Below, piece by piece: positions 20,332 to 33,111 of a stretch of 64,000 bases of DNA. The notes beneath the pieces are model-generated. The model worked only from the letters and a program-made list of their open reading frames with translations. It did no database searches and was not told the DNA's origin. A program made the position numbers and the translations under genes. Numbering within the stretch: the first letter of the stretch is position 1; the number at the start of each line of letters is the position of its first letter. Where the stretch lies: contig JAEMWC010000249.1 in NCBI GenBank assembly GCA_016490735.1, positions 236,001 to 300,000 of the forward strand. Reading direction: 5' to 3'. Source of the DNA: Pachyseris speciosa. Lineage: Eukaryota; Cnidaria; Anthozoa; Scleractinia; Pachyseridae.

Positions 20332-23300
20332 TTAGATTTTATAATGTCCGTATGCATAGCTTGTCACGCCATTATCGTGAATATACCGCTTGTCGTCAAA
20401 GCAGCTGAGTGATACTTTATTTATCTCATAACTTCCTAGTTGATGGTTTTGGCTTCTGATTGTTTTCATTCTATGATGCAACTGTTTATTATCAAATAGT
20501 GTCTCTTTATAATTTTCATGTTTGATGTTATTCTTAATAATATTCTTCCTAATTCCTTTAGCAGTCTTCCCTCCTTTTTGGTTGTCTTTCATATAGCTTT
20601 ACATTTTCGATCGTAGACCGATGAATTCACAAATTGGAACTCCTGCAGCCTCATCTTTGAATTTACCAATTACTTTTTTATTCGTCTTATCGAAATATGG
20701 AGAGTATTCTGGGTAGTCGCTGTTGTCAAATTTATTTTTATCCTTCCAGAAATTTCTATAGACGTCTTTGGTTTCAATTTCATAGGTCAAACTGTCTGTG
20801 TCTGTGAAGAGCAGCTTCGCCTTGTTTCCGTACTTCTCTTTAATGTAGTTGTAATGGAAATCATACATCAGTGTCTTGCTTAGATCCAAGATGCACATAC
20901 CCACATATGCCGGCCTGTTCAGGGTGAGTGTTTCTTTTATCTTATGAACAGCTACCAAATTTTCATTGAAGATTTTACTGCTAACATATGTCGGTTTAGC
21001 AGCCATTTTTAATAGTTTCTTTTCATCAGTGACTAATCTGACGTCTACTCGCTTTCTGAGGTTTTCCATCGTTTTTCCAAATACACTGTTATTCATGAGT
21101 TTGAAGAAGTCTTTCTCAAAGGCATTTTTAGCATTAGCTCTTTTCTGCGTGTTGAAGTCGATGTACTGGTTGAGCCATGCGGACTGATTGAACTCTAGAA
21201 CTCGATGGACTTTAGTTATTTTCAAACCGAGATCAGTGTATAATTGAAGGTTCCTATAATGGAGCACGTATTTTTCTTTGTTGCTTAATGTTGGTATCAG
21301 TTTATGTACCAAACCAGTTGATATCTTGTATTTCTTCGCGATGTTTTTACAATACCCAGACAACATACTTTCAGCTACTTTGACCTTTTCCGGTCCAAGT
21401 GGGTAGTCATTATGCGGATCATGTAACTCTTGGGGGTATTCTAAATCAACTTCAAGTATCAAACCTTTGTTGCTATCTTCTTTATACTTAGCTAGGTCTA
21501 ACTTGCTGATCCGCTTTTCTGTCAACCATTTGAAACCACCAGTTGGTAAATATTGACTCATAGCCCAACCATACAAATTATTAGCATCGAGATACATGAT
21601 GTACTTCGAGGGCGCCTTCTCATCGTATTCTTTCATGTATTTATTGTTTGCTTTACCATAACGATTGGCTATATAGCTGATTCCACCACGCAGACCCTTT
21701 TCAATGAATTGAAACATATCAATATCAACCATAAGCTCTAGTTTAATGTCAGTCATTTTAAGCATTGCATCCCACGAAAGCCCTGGAGACGTGAAATAAT
21801 GACATGGGTCCAGTTTGTAGTATTCAAGACACGTTTTCCTGAAGTTTTCAAACACATCAGCTAATAAAAGGATGTCTGATTTAAGGTACAGGTCATGATA
21901 ATCACCCATATTTTTGAGACAGAATGTATTCCACACACTCTGGGCATGTGTATAGTCTTCATCACTGATGTGTTCATCACTTAATATGCTATAAAATTCT
22001 TCTTTTGTTGGTAGTTTTTCATTGAATTTATCGAAACTGTCCATGTAGTCATATTGATAAACTCCTTTTTGTGCCATCAACTCAAGTTTTTTACCTTTGA
22101 ATTCTTGAGAGGTGTATTTTAATGACTCTTTTGGTAGATTACTGACTAGTCTATCCAAACTAGAGCTCATAAATTGGAAACTATCGATGAATGTGAGGTG
22201 ATTACCAAGCATGAAAGCCATATACTTCTCCATGTTGTTGGGTATAGCATTGATTGCCATTTGACACTTTTCACCTTTCTTATTTGTGTAAGTGTGTTTC
22301 TTAACAATGGCTCCAATCTCTTGCATTATGAAATGACTATCATAACCTCTCAAATTATGGAATATAACAGGTATTTTTATTTCTTCTGGGTTTACTCTGA
22401 GTTTTAGATTACATTCTTGATGGGCAGAGCCTCTGTATTTACCAGTGATATGGCAATGATCTCGAACCCGAATGTCTTTATCGGTATATTTTTTATTGCA
22501 AATATGACATTCTTCAGCTTTTTGGAATTCCTCCTCATCCTCTTTTGTCATTTTTAAAGGTTTATTGAATTCCTTTTTCATAATACTTTTGCAATATTTG
22601 ACTTCCTCCAGCATAGCTTCCATGAATTTGTACACTGCATTTTCACCTCTATAAACTGTTACAGGTTTGCTATTTTTATCATCATAACAACAGACAACTT
22701 TATAGCCGTAGCCACAGTCTGTGTGCTTCTGGTATGCTTCTGTGTATGATTTATCATTATTAGGTTGACAACCGGATATCTTTTCAGTTATAGCCTCAAA
22801 GTCTGCATAGATTACAAATGGTGTGGGCAGTTGTTTATGGAAGTTGTTGAATTTTAGTATGTTTTTACCTTTTTCTGGCATTTTTATCGCTTGTGTGCCA
22901 TTTACCAGGATACAGTTGCCCTAGTGATCAGTTAATACTCTTTCAGAGCTGAAGCATTGAAGACAATACATGCAGAAATGTTTTCTTTCCTTATGTTTCG
23001 TCTGATTGTACATTAACTTGTTAAAATCTTTGATTAACACGTAATGCTTGTTTTCATCTTCAGTTATCAGAAGAAGATTCAAACAGTCTTCATACTTTTC
23101 TTTTGAAACGTATATTGGATATGTTTGTTTATCTTCATAACCGAAAACATTAATGTTGATCTTATTTTGTATATCAATCTTGTTGTACTGTTTGGTAGTC
23201 ACTGGAAATTCAATTCCTGAATAATTTAAGTTGTCTATATATTGTTTGTCTGATTTTTTGATTCTCTGTGGGTTTTTGTCTTGTGGATTCAAGTGCCTGA

Positions 23301-24114
23301 TGTGACACCATCGGAAGCATTCATTATCTTCATTTTTCAAGTTTATCAAACCCTTGGCATTGTTTCTGAGTTCATTTGGTAGTTTTATGTAAGAGGAACC
23401 TCTAATCGGCTCATATTTCACCACATTGAGGTAATGACTATCAACAGATTCGATTGTCCAACCAGACCCCTCAGAAACCCAAACTGCAATCTTATTTATT
23501 ATTTGTTGTTTTGACACTTGTAATGATTCATTGATCTCTGGATTGTTTATGATTGTTTCAGCTTGACTATTGAAATATGCTGTCTTATACTCTATTTCTC
23601 CGTCAGTCATTTTTGCAAATGTTACCTTGAGTGTTTCAACAAATTTCAGTCCTTTCATTTCATTTAACAGATTTTTTATATGATATGCAATAGCCATTCT
23701 TGTGTTTAGTAGTTGCTCTAGCGGGTCTTCATCATTTTTTATGTCAATTTCATAAGACTTTGTGTATCCTTTCAGAGCTTTCTCTGTTTGCTCTATCTTA
23801 GTCCTTGCCAATGGCACAGGCATTTCAACTGGCTTTTTAGTTCTGGGTGCCAGCACAGGCATTTGTTCTATTTCTTCTAACCATTCTTTTGGTGGTGCTG
23901 GTAATCTTTTCCTCTCAAAATAATCAACCAATTGTTTCACTGTTGGTCTTTTTGTTCTGGGTGCAGGAGTTGGTTTTTGAACCACCTTTTTGGTTCTTCG
24001 TACTGGAGTTGGCTTGGTATCATCCACGATAACTATCTTTGGTTTCTTCTGTTGCTTTAATAGCAGTTCAATTAGTTTAGATTTGCTAAGTTTTTTCAGA
24101 TTTTTTTTATCCAT
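20332..24114 (-). pseudogene. Polinton protein-primed DNA polymerase B, two in-frame stops
   Basis: One 1261-codon frame interrupted by TAG at 22921-22923 and TAA at 20599-20601; all three pieces stay in register. The N-terminal piece (22921-24114) has PxP-rich basic repeats. The middle piece (20599-22881) carries ExoI FVIYADFEA, a CxxC..HC zinc/HNH-like insert, ExoII NLRGYDSHFI, YLKSDILLLADVF, motif A DANNLYGWAMSQYLP, motif B NSVFGKTMENLR and motif C FTDTDSL. The last piece is the conserved C-terminus. It would replicate the element by protein priming. The catalytic motifs are intact, so decay is recent. Confidence 0.92.
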
Positions 24115-24220
24115 TCTTATATTATGATTAGATATTATATTTTATAGTTTAAATCATTTTATGCTGCGTTTAAATGGTATGAAATTCAAGTGATCCGATG
24201 CCGGATCCTTTGAACTGTAT

Positions 24221-24607
24221 TCATTTGATTATAATTTTATCTTGTTGATCATTTCCATTTTCTCCAACTGATACAATCAATTGGTTTCTCAAATCATTGA
24301 TCTCTGCTATTGTTTTGGCGACGTATGAATTGTTTTTGTTCAATATTTTGATTGTCTCAATCACACTTGCTCCAGTTGAGTTAACCACAAAATCGATGTC
24401 CCTTGCATCCAGATTGTAAAACATATTTTTGATGTGCTTTTTTGTTTTCATGTGACCCCATTTTCCAGCAAGTGTGTAATTTCTTCCTGTCTTACAAATG
24501 TCGCAATACCATTCTTTATTTAACATATAAGCAGTCTTGTTTTTCTTTTTTTCCTCAGCACTTTTTCTGGGTCTTCCAGGCCCTCTTTTGACAATATTAT
24601 TCTCCAT
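24221..24607 (-). CDS. AT-hook/zinc-finger protein of the Polinton
   Basis: 128 codons. An AT-hook-like GPGRPRK at residues 9-15 is followed by a C2H2-like finger (CDICKTG..GHMKTKKH, about residues 35-57) and a helical C-terminus. It is probably DNA binding. It lies between PolB and the BRO/nuclease gene on the same strand, and ACTAATATG sits at the start codon, like other genes of the element. Confidence 0.7.
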   Translation of the reverse strand: MENNIVKRGPGRPRKSAEEKKKNKTAYMLNKEWYCDICKTGRNYTLAGKWGHMKTKKHIKNMFYNLDARDIDFVVNSTGASVIETIKILNKNNSYVAKTIAEINDLRNQLIVSVGENGNDQQDKIIIK

Positions 24608-24656
24608 ATTAGTATATATAGTTTTATTCTTATATGTATTCCTTTATATAGTCATT

Positions 24657-24832
24657 TTATGAATGTGTTCTCCTTGATAAGTATGTTTTACTTTCTTCCA
24701 TATGTTTGGTTATTTCATAAATTAAATCTTCAAAACAATTGTTCATGATGTATTTACACTTGTTTTTCTCATACATCTGCTTCATAATTTTTTGTTTATC
24801 CGACACTTGGTACACACCAGTTGGGCTTTTAA
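24657..24832 (-). pseudogene. C-terminal part of BRO-N/nuclease gene (split by insertion)
   Basis: Continuation, beyond the nested transposon, of the gene at 34206-34831. It encodes SPTG.YQVSDKQ..., the part of a PD-(D/E)XK nuclease after the ExK motif. The upstream codons in this frame belong to the nested element's TIR. With one TTAA copy counted, the two parts are in the same phase. Confidence 0.8.
24829..24832. repeat. TTAA target duplication, left (nested element)
   Basis: Matches TTAA at 34206-34209. The duplication falls inside the codons for the nuclease ExK motif. Confidence 0.85.
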
Positions 24833-24858
24833 GTAGCGCTCCGGGCAGCAGCGATAGC
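24833..24858 (+). repeat. Nested element left TIR
   Basis: Differs from the right end (34180-34205) by one base in 26. Confidence 0.85.
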
Positions 24859-25253
24859 AACAACGGCAATGGAATGCGCGGAATCTATTTGCCAACCATA
24901 GATAATTAGATTAACTAATTATAATACCGTCCTCTGATTGGTCAAAATTCGATTTCGGGCGATTTATACTCGATATCGGCCGATTTCATCCTCGGAAACG
25001 TCGAAAACTGAAAGAATACGTCACGAAGTATTGTTATGCACATTCGGAAAAAATTCGTATGTGAGCGTCCTGAGTTATTCGCAAATAACTTACGAAGGTC
25101 GTATTACACCCGTGCGGTAGCCATTTTGTGGAAATTTTTCTCGGATTTTTAAAGCGACAAGACCTTGTAAAATATCATCCTCTAGCTGTAAATAGTGTTG
25201 TAAATACTTATATTTCGATGTATGTTTGATTTCGGGCTGCGAGAGAGTTCTAG

Positions 25254-28200
25254 ATGCCTTTCACTGCTTCGTGTTGTTGTGCCCGTCACAACGAATGGAA
25301 GCATGGTGTGGTGGATCCAACACATCTTCGTCTGTGCACTCGAGCGGAAGCTACAATTTTGAACTTTGCTTCGGAAGACCCCAAAAACAAATCTCGAAAG
25401 AGAAAGATTTGTATTTATTGCCGTTCTCGACTGGAGGTTGAAGCGAAGTGCAATAAACTGGAGGTAAGATAAGCGTTCGTAAATTTATAATTTGTCACGC
25501 ACATGCTATAAATTTTCATGTTTGAAGTAGGCAAAAGTTCAATAGACTGCAAATGAAGTTGTTGTTGTGTACGAATATGAAGACTAAATGCGAAGTAGTC
25601 TTACATCAATTCGTTTCATTGGACTTTTTTATAAATGTCAACGTTCCTTTAGGCAAAAGCTCGATTGTATACATTTAGTTTTTGCTGACTAAATAAATGT
25701 AGACTATGCCTCACTGATATATCTGATTTCGAGTGGACATAATCATCACAGAGAAACTAGTCAAAACGTTTGACCCTGCTACACTAAGTTACATTTTACA
25801 CAAGATGCTTAAGTTAACGTTCCAATTTGTGTTTATTTTTATCTACAAGGATGCCTTCTCCAGACTTGAAAACCAAGTTTCAAGCCCTTTTCCAGAGACT
25901 GATGATGATACTGGAATTGATTTGCCCAGGCAGGAAGAATTTCATGAAAAACATGATAAATCTACACAACGGCCTGAAATTCCAGAAATTGCATACAAGA
26001 ATCAATGTGAACGTGGTCAAAGGGAAATAAGATCTGAGATAATTTCCACTCTCAGGGAAGGAGCTTTAAGAGCTGTACATTTCAATGAGACAGACTTGCC
26101 TCAATTCATCACTGAACTAGTTGGGAGCAAGAAATGGCTACATGCGTTCGGGATTGATGTTTTGAACCTCAAAAAAGATCCACTCCTTGAATCAATTGTA
26201 GAGGACTTCAAGGAATGCATGTCCAAGGAAAAGGTGCACGAGATCAGAAAGAGGGCGTCATCACAAAAGGCAAAAATCTTTATTGGATCGTCACTGAAAG
26301 ATAGTCGATTGACATTGTCAGGTGACAAGACTCCAGAGGAATATACAACCAGGGTTGCTGCAGCTGGTTCAATCGGACGGGTGACTCATTATGCAGATGA
26401 ACGTAGAAGGTTGTTGTCCATTGTTGCATCAGAGTATCCTTATCGTTTTTTACAAGAACAGTTTGGTTGCTCACCAAACACTATTACTGCAGCAAGAGTC
26501 CCTGCCATTCTGTTTGGTCGTGGTGGAAGTCCACCATCAAAGTTCAGATTTCAACGTCAGTGTGTGAGCCCAGCTGTCCTTGAGGAACTCTCAGAGTTCT
26601 TCATGAGAGATGATGTATCAAGACCTTCATCCTGTCGGAGTGTCATGGTCGATAATCAGGAGACGCCGGTGAGGTACTGGAAAGACAGCATCAAGAGCTT
26701 AGTTAACCAGTATCTATTGGAATTTCCTAATGGTGTCAAAAGAACCTACATTTACAGTCACCTTCCTCAAAGCTTCCGCTCCGATACAATGTTGGCTGGG
26801 CTTTGCAATCTTTGTGATGATTACGGCCATTCAAATTATGACAAGATGCAAGCCTTACTCAATGATATTGAATGTGCTGCAGTTGTCTCATTGAAAGAGG
26901 AGAAAGAAAAGGTGTCAAAACATCAACAATTCTTCAAGACAAAGTTCAGTAAGGTTGCTGACAGACATTCTCCTTGTCTTGAACTTTGCATGCAGCATGC
27001 CTTTGGCTCTTGTAATCAGGCTCATCCCAGTTCATCTCCCGATGTTGTTGCTTTGGTTGAAGTTGAGAAAGTGTTGGAACATCACTTGGCAAGGTTAGCA
27101 GGTTCCTCACAGCAGGAGAGATTAAAAGAGGAACTGAAAGAAGTGATGGCTTCTAATGTGTTGTATGTCAGTCATTTGCTGAGGACCAAACACCAAAGTG
27201 AATACCACAAGTTTACCCTTGACAATCTCCGACCTGGTGAAGCTGTAATCATCATTGATTATAAAATGAAGTTAGAGCTGGGTGTCCGTCTTCGTGAAAT
27301 TCAAAGAGACTGGTATGGCAAGAGAGGCATATCTCTGCATGGCCTCCTTGTCATAGCCCAAGTTGAAGAATCAAAGAGGGTCTGCGAAGTCTTAGACCTG
27401 TGGTGTGAGGACACCAAGCAAGACTCTTGGTTCAGCCAAAGCGCAATGGATGTTGCATTTTCGTGGCTGCAAAAGCCGTTCCCTGGGTTCAGACTGTACT
27501 TATTTTCAGGTAAGCGTGTATCACATTCTTGATGCATGTTATTAGTAACTAAAACTATAACTGTTTTTCTAAGCCTTGTCACTTCCTGAACCAATGTCTT
27601 TCTGGGAACTAAAATCTACTGTAGTTGCCTGGTGACTTTCTTCAAGGATTGATGGTTCGAAACCTGCAGATGTCATACAAACAAAACTTTTTGATTGATC
27701 TTTTTAAGTTTCCTTCAACACTTAATACATTTCAAGTTTTTTGGTCTCTTTTGGCATTTATTCATGTAATTTAGAAATGGAATGAAATAGATAAATAAAT
27801 TAATATACTTTGTTTAGTGAGGGTGACACTTAACAGTAATTCAACGTACAAATCTGTGGCCCTCAAAAATTCTGGATGAAATTGGAATTTGGAAATGTTG
27901 GGTTTTAAAGAGAGGGGGAAAATGGAGTACTCAGAGAAAAACCCCTCGGTGCAGGGTAGAGAACCAACAACAAACTCAACCCACATATTACGTGTACGCT
28001 GAGACTGGGGAATCGAACCCAGGCCACACTGGTGGGAGGCAAGTGCTCTCACCACTATGCCATCCTTACTCACTGCTGTTTTCTTTTAGTTAAAGTGTTT
28101 GTCTCTACATGTAAAAAGTGTCTGTCATAATTCTGATTGTTTTTGTTTCTATTCTTTTCAACAGATAATGGACCTCATTACCATAATTCTGGCTTTGTAC

Positions 28201-31024
28201 TGTACCTGACAGAAGTGAATGAGGCCTTTGATGTGACTTTGGTCGAATATAATAACTTTGAGGCAGGAGAGGGGAAGTCAAAGCTGGACACACATTTCGC
28301 ACACATCAGCCACAGAATTGTACGCTGGGTCAGAGTTGGAAACAACTTAGAGACGGGAAGCCAACTGGGGGAGTTAATTGGGGTATGTACATGTATCTTA
28401 ACATACCGGTAATCAAGTGGAAACAGATAATGTGTTAATAATAATAGTAATGATGATAAATGCTTCAGTGTACCTACATGTAGAAAAAGGATCAACCAGT
28501 GTGATAGAATGCTTGTCTGAACAATAGTCATGTTACATCTGCAAACAGTTAGACTTTCTAGTGTTCTTGGATAAGGACAATAAACCGTAGGTCCCATCTC
28601 AACAACACTTGTTCCTAATAATATGTGGGACATTAAAGAACCCACACACTGTTTGAAAAGAGTAGGGGACTTACCCCAGTGTGGTGGTCTACCTCTATCG
28701 TTCACCTGTCTTTGACATTCATGTGTGTGTTGGGTGGGTGGGTGAAATCAAATATGGACTGATGGCGGCTGCCAGCGGTGGCTTTACAGGCTGACATGTG
28801 TAAAAATCCATCACCATTACCATAATAAGAATACTGTAACACACCTTAACAGAATAGTAACAGGATTCCCTTTGTTTGGTTTAAAAACCTATAATTTGAT
28901 CTCTGTTAGCTCCATGATAGCTCAAATTTTCAACTTTACTCAATATTGACACCCCTTACACTGTTTAGCTTCAGAACAATTTTTATACCCATCAGGTGTG
29001 TCTCTCGAACAGAAATTGAAAGTGTACCAATTTTTTTGGGATTTACTGAAAATGTGCCATTAGAATAGCCTTTCTCATACTTCTGTTGTTTTGCTTTCTT
29101 ATCTCCATAGTCCATGAAAAATGTCCAGTGCCGCAAACTAATTATAGACAGAGCAAAGGCCCCCAATAAAGTTGGAACGCTGAAAGATATTTCATGGTAT
29201 GGGAGCTTTCAATTTACCTCAGATGGTGGACTGATTGCTAGATCTCTTGCTGGGACTGGGAAAGAATTAAAGAAAACCAAAGTCCAACTTAAAGCCCTGG
29301 CTAACCGTCCACGTCCCATTGCTGGAGCTACTGGAGCCACTACCACAGACGATGCACACTACACCTCGGCGGAACGGAGAGATATCACTGGAGAGCCATA
29401 CAGCATCCGGTTCATACAGCATGCCACAGAGCCTGTGACTCCTGCTACTGTACAACCTGTCCAAGAGGGTAACACCAGGCACATAGATAAAGCTGGGTAT
29501 GCACTGAAAACTGGTGGTGCCAAAAGGGTGCAATTCACGCTGGAACAGAAAGAGCTTATGATCGAGTTTTATGACAGGCAAGCAAATGAGGGAATCCGTG
29601 CAGATCCTGCAGACTGCATTGCTGCGATGAGGGAAAGAGGACTCAGTGTTTTGAAAGAAAACCAAATTCGAAGCTGGTGGAGCAGTTACCATCAAAAGCG
29701 AAGAAAGGAAAACCAAAGATTAGCAGTTCAAATTCAACAGTTGCAGGGACAGCCAACCTCCTCTGTATTGACTGCAGCTGGTGTTACTGAACACACTGTA
29801 CATGGTGCTAATGTGACTTCCACCACATCAACTGCCACTCATAATACACCTTCCACATCTGCCACTTACAACACACCCTCCACATCTGCTGCCACTGCTA
29901 ATACACCCTCCACATCTGCTACCACTCCTAATACACCCTCCACATCTGCTGCAACTTATAACACACCCTCCACATCTGTTACTACTCCTAATACACCCTC
30001 CACATCTGCTGCCACTCACATTACACCCTCTACATTTGCTACCACTCATAATACACCCTCCACATCTGCTACCACTCCTAATACACCCTCCACATCTGCT
30101 GCCACTCGGAACACAAGCATTATGCTACCTTCCATGTCAGCTGCCACTCACGACACAGCTTCTGGTGTCAGCCCTGTGCCATCAGCTCAACTGACCTCAG
30201 CTGTGCGCACAGACCTCGTGGGGACCAATGTAGGAGATGGAGTAATGGAGTGGTATTTTCCCTTTAGCCTGGCGCAGTCAACTATTGACAACCGAAATGG
30301 CAGTGATGCCTGTGTTTTCATTGCTTTTAATTTTGGTTTATTTTACCAAAATTACAATCTTGATAACACTTTAGTGGGACAGAATCTGAACTCGCGCTGG
30401 CAGGTTGTCCTTGAACTTGCCATTAGAGCTGGCAATGACATCCACGATGAGCTCTTTGATCATGAAGGAGTACATGTAACTGTTGAGGAAGGGATAGAAC
30501 TAGCCGGAGATGTGTGTCAAGTTAGACTAGTGTACCATGAGTACAATGTGTTTGGTTCAAACCCCTTGGACCAGTTTAAGACTGCCATTCGGACATTGTC
30601 GCAGGAACGATCATCGTTTCATGTTTTAGTTGTCAATGATATGGCAATGTTGATTATTGTGGATAGTTCTGGCACTCTTTTTTTCATTGACTCCCATGTG
30701 CATGGAACTCGAGGAGCTGCGATTGCCCGGTTTCTGCCACACAGTCACTACCAGCCCCAGAATTTTTCAATGTGGGTTAACAATATGTTGACCCAAAGAA
30801 GTGGAGTAGGTCTGTCTATGTGTTCAATTTCATCCATACTGTATACATGACAGTGTCAAAGAGAGATAAATATTTCTCATATCAATTTTTTCAATGTGTA
30901 GGAGTTTCCATATTTGCATAGTGGTTTTTTTTCCATAACATATTTTATTGATAGTTTGTTTTACATAATGCTAAGAAAGGACTGTAATAAGGGCTTAAGT
31001 AGGCTTTCAGACTTAGCCCTTTAA
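25254..31024 (+). CDS. DDE-like transposase fused to cysteine-peptidase-like domain (spliced)
   Basis: Exon model from GT-AG sites with continuous phase: 25254-25463, 25850-27509, 28165-28382, 29111-30805 and possibly 30902-31024, about 1,300 codons. Exon 1 is Cys-rich (possible zinc finger). The catalytic-like block spans exons 2-3: [18 protein letters not shown], then SDNGPHYHN formed across the splice, then [14 protein letters not shown], consistent with a D, D, E triad. Exon 4 has a helix-turn-helix-like segment ([17 protein letters not shown]) and twelve or so NTPSTSA repeats. Its C-terminus ([13 protein letters not shown] and FFIDSHVHG) suggests Cys and His of a papain-like peptidase. 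The fusion and the 3' end are inferred. Confidence 0.65.
27830..28073 (-). repeat. tRNA-derived SINE in transposase intron
   Basis: On the minus strand from about 28073: GGCATAGTGGTGAGAGCAC (A-box-like) then GGTTCGATTCCC (B box), a tRNA-related head followed by a unique body. It lies in intron 2 of the nested transposase gene, opposite to it. Confidence 0.65.
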
Positions 31025-31457
31025 GCCCAGACGGAAATGCCAAGTTTTTCTAAATCAGTACCAGCAACTGTGAACCAGGGGACCACATGTTATATGCCAT
31101 TCAAAAGGTATTTTCTGGGGTATGCTATAAATCAAACCAAAAGAAATGGGGAGGCCACACATTGCATTGGCAAGTGCCCAAATTGAAAATATAAAAACAT
31201 TTAAAATTTTCCTGTTCCTTGTATATATTGGGTATGCCCCTAAACAGAAGATTAATTCGCAGCTCTCGGTGCATTGGCTGTTGTCAGATATTAACTTGGC
31301 GAAAAAAGCACAAAGCAAAAAAGTTTCAAGAGTTGTGGGGGTGGTAAATCAAGTCATGTATAGGAAGGGGTTGTGCAAATTTCATGCAAATTGACTGAAT
31401 ATTGGGCATGTAATTGAATCTTGTGCCACATGGCACTATCAGGGCTTAAAGGGTTAA
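31013..31457. mobile_element. TTAA MITE (piggyBac-like ends)
   Basis: The ends TTAG-CCCTTTAAGCCC and GGGCTTAAAGGG-TTAA are inverted copies bounded by TTAA (one copy mutated to TTAG). This is a third level of nesting: MITE in TTAA element in Polinton. It overlaps the putative stop of the transposase gene. Confidence 0.7.
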
Positions 31458-32194
31458 GAGTTTCCATATTTGCATAATGATTTAGCTTTAGTAGGTCTTG
31501 TATTAGACTCAGTTGTATAATCTTACTCTTTTGGAAAGAGTAAAATGCTTTTGCTTTGTGTTTGTTTGTTTGTTTGTTTTTTTTGCTTTGTCTAAGAATG
31601 GAAAGTCATTATTTTCTGCCAGAAGGATAAGTACAGTTTCAAGCCTAGTTCAGAAGATTCATGGACATAAAACAGTGCACATAGCATTGCCCATCCTTGT
31701 TTATAATGCATTCTTGCGTAATAATGTTATGCACTATTTTCTAATAAACTTAGTTTGGACGATTACATGTTTTCTTTTGCTGGTAGGTTGTTCACTTTTC
31801 ACTCTCAGTTCGTTTCCATGACAACATGAGTTACATCAGTCATTGTTATTCTAGATACCCTACGTTGGTGCAGAAAAGGAAGCAAACTCGTGCTAAACAG
31901 TTGCAATAAGGAAGAGAAATTTGCTTTGACTATATTTGATTATCTTAATTATGCTTCTGAAGAAGTTTTACAGACCATCTCAATTACAAACTTTCCTCAA
32001 AACCGTAAAAACACAGATAAGAGATGACTGATAATACACTCACTTTCAAAGATCAATCTAAAGTTCCATGATTCGAACAAACTACAAACTCTTCTCATCT
32101 GAGGGCTACGAATACCAATCATTGCAGTTTTTTCCACAAACAGTAACAAGCAAGTTGTAAGAACCAAATGAAGTGAACTAAACCTAGGAGAAGT

Positions 32195-32861
32195 TTATAG
32201 TTCCAGACTATGAATCACACACGCCAAAACAAAACGGATCTGATTGTATGAAAAGTCTGTGTGAAGTTCATCCCTTATGGTTCGGAGTTTGTTGTCTTCA
32301 TTCGACTGAATCACTCCCTTTATGAGCTGGAAGGCATGCGGGGTTAGTCCAAGATAGCTGGCTAAAAGTTTGTGATCAAGTTTCGCACCCGCTGCAAGGC
32401 AGTCAATTCCGTAGACCTCAGCCGTTGGTTCTGCAATTCCCATTTCCAAGGCCAACTGACCAAAACTTTTCCCAGTCGTGAGCCCTTCAGCGACTTTAAG
32501 TTTGTTGTTTGAAGGCTTGTTCTTACCATATATTTGAAGAAGACGCGATTTCTACAAGCAGAGAAAAAAATGAGTCCTTAAGTAAAATTTGGCGCGGGTC
32601 AAATTCGTCATAGTTGTTTTCAGTACATTTTAGTGGGATAGTATACAGTGCTTTGTCATACAAAGGTTAGGGTTCCATCGAGACAACAAAAAAACTCACT
32701 TTGCAGTCTGTTTTCGTCCGCTTCGAGTCCGAGGTTTCACAGTCTGCTGATGCGTCTGATTGATGCGGCCTCTTTCTGTTATGAGAACAGTACACGTTGA
32801 AAATAAAGCGTACCCAAAACACCCGTATGAAACGAATATGTGCGACTCACCTCTGATCCAT
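32195..32861 (-). CDS. Small three-exon cargo gene, unknown function
   Basis: Exons 32851-32861 (ATG and 8 nt), 32700-32775 and 32195-32551 join in phase through GT-AG sites to a 147-residue protein. The N-terminus is charged (KRPHQSD..SKRTKTDCK, a possible nuclear signal). The C-terminal 110 residues are helical-looking with hydrophobic spacing (LDHKLLASYLGLTPHAFQLI). Not recognised. It is divergent to the F-box gene, with about 250 bp between starts, so they may share a promoter. Confidence 0.55.
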
Positions 32862-33111
32862 GTTCTAGAAAGCTATAGTTTGGTAAACTGGTAAAATGTG
32901 TGCTGCAAGGCAAAGCACGTGCCGATAATAAGGCTATTCAGGAAAAATGATACAGGAAATTGAAGACGCTACAGGAAATTGCTGGAAAAGGTATTGTCCA
33001 ATAAAAAGGTGAGGAACATTTTACGTGTGGAAAGTCGATTGCAACACATCTGTTGCAAACACTGTTGTGTTTACCTCCAGCGCATACGACTTTGGAGACA
33101 AAATCACTTGC

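Noticed and set aside
20599..22923. Reassigned stop codons or readthrough in PolB
   Set aside because: Other genes of the element use TAA/TAG as normal stops, and two different stop codons are involved; plain mutation is simpler.
29828..30049. Cys/Gly-rich minus-strand frame
   Set aside because: It is the antisense shadow of the NTPSTSA repeat in the transposase exon.
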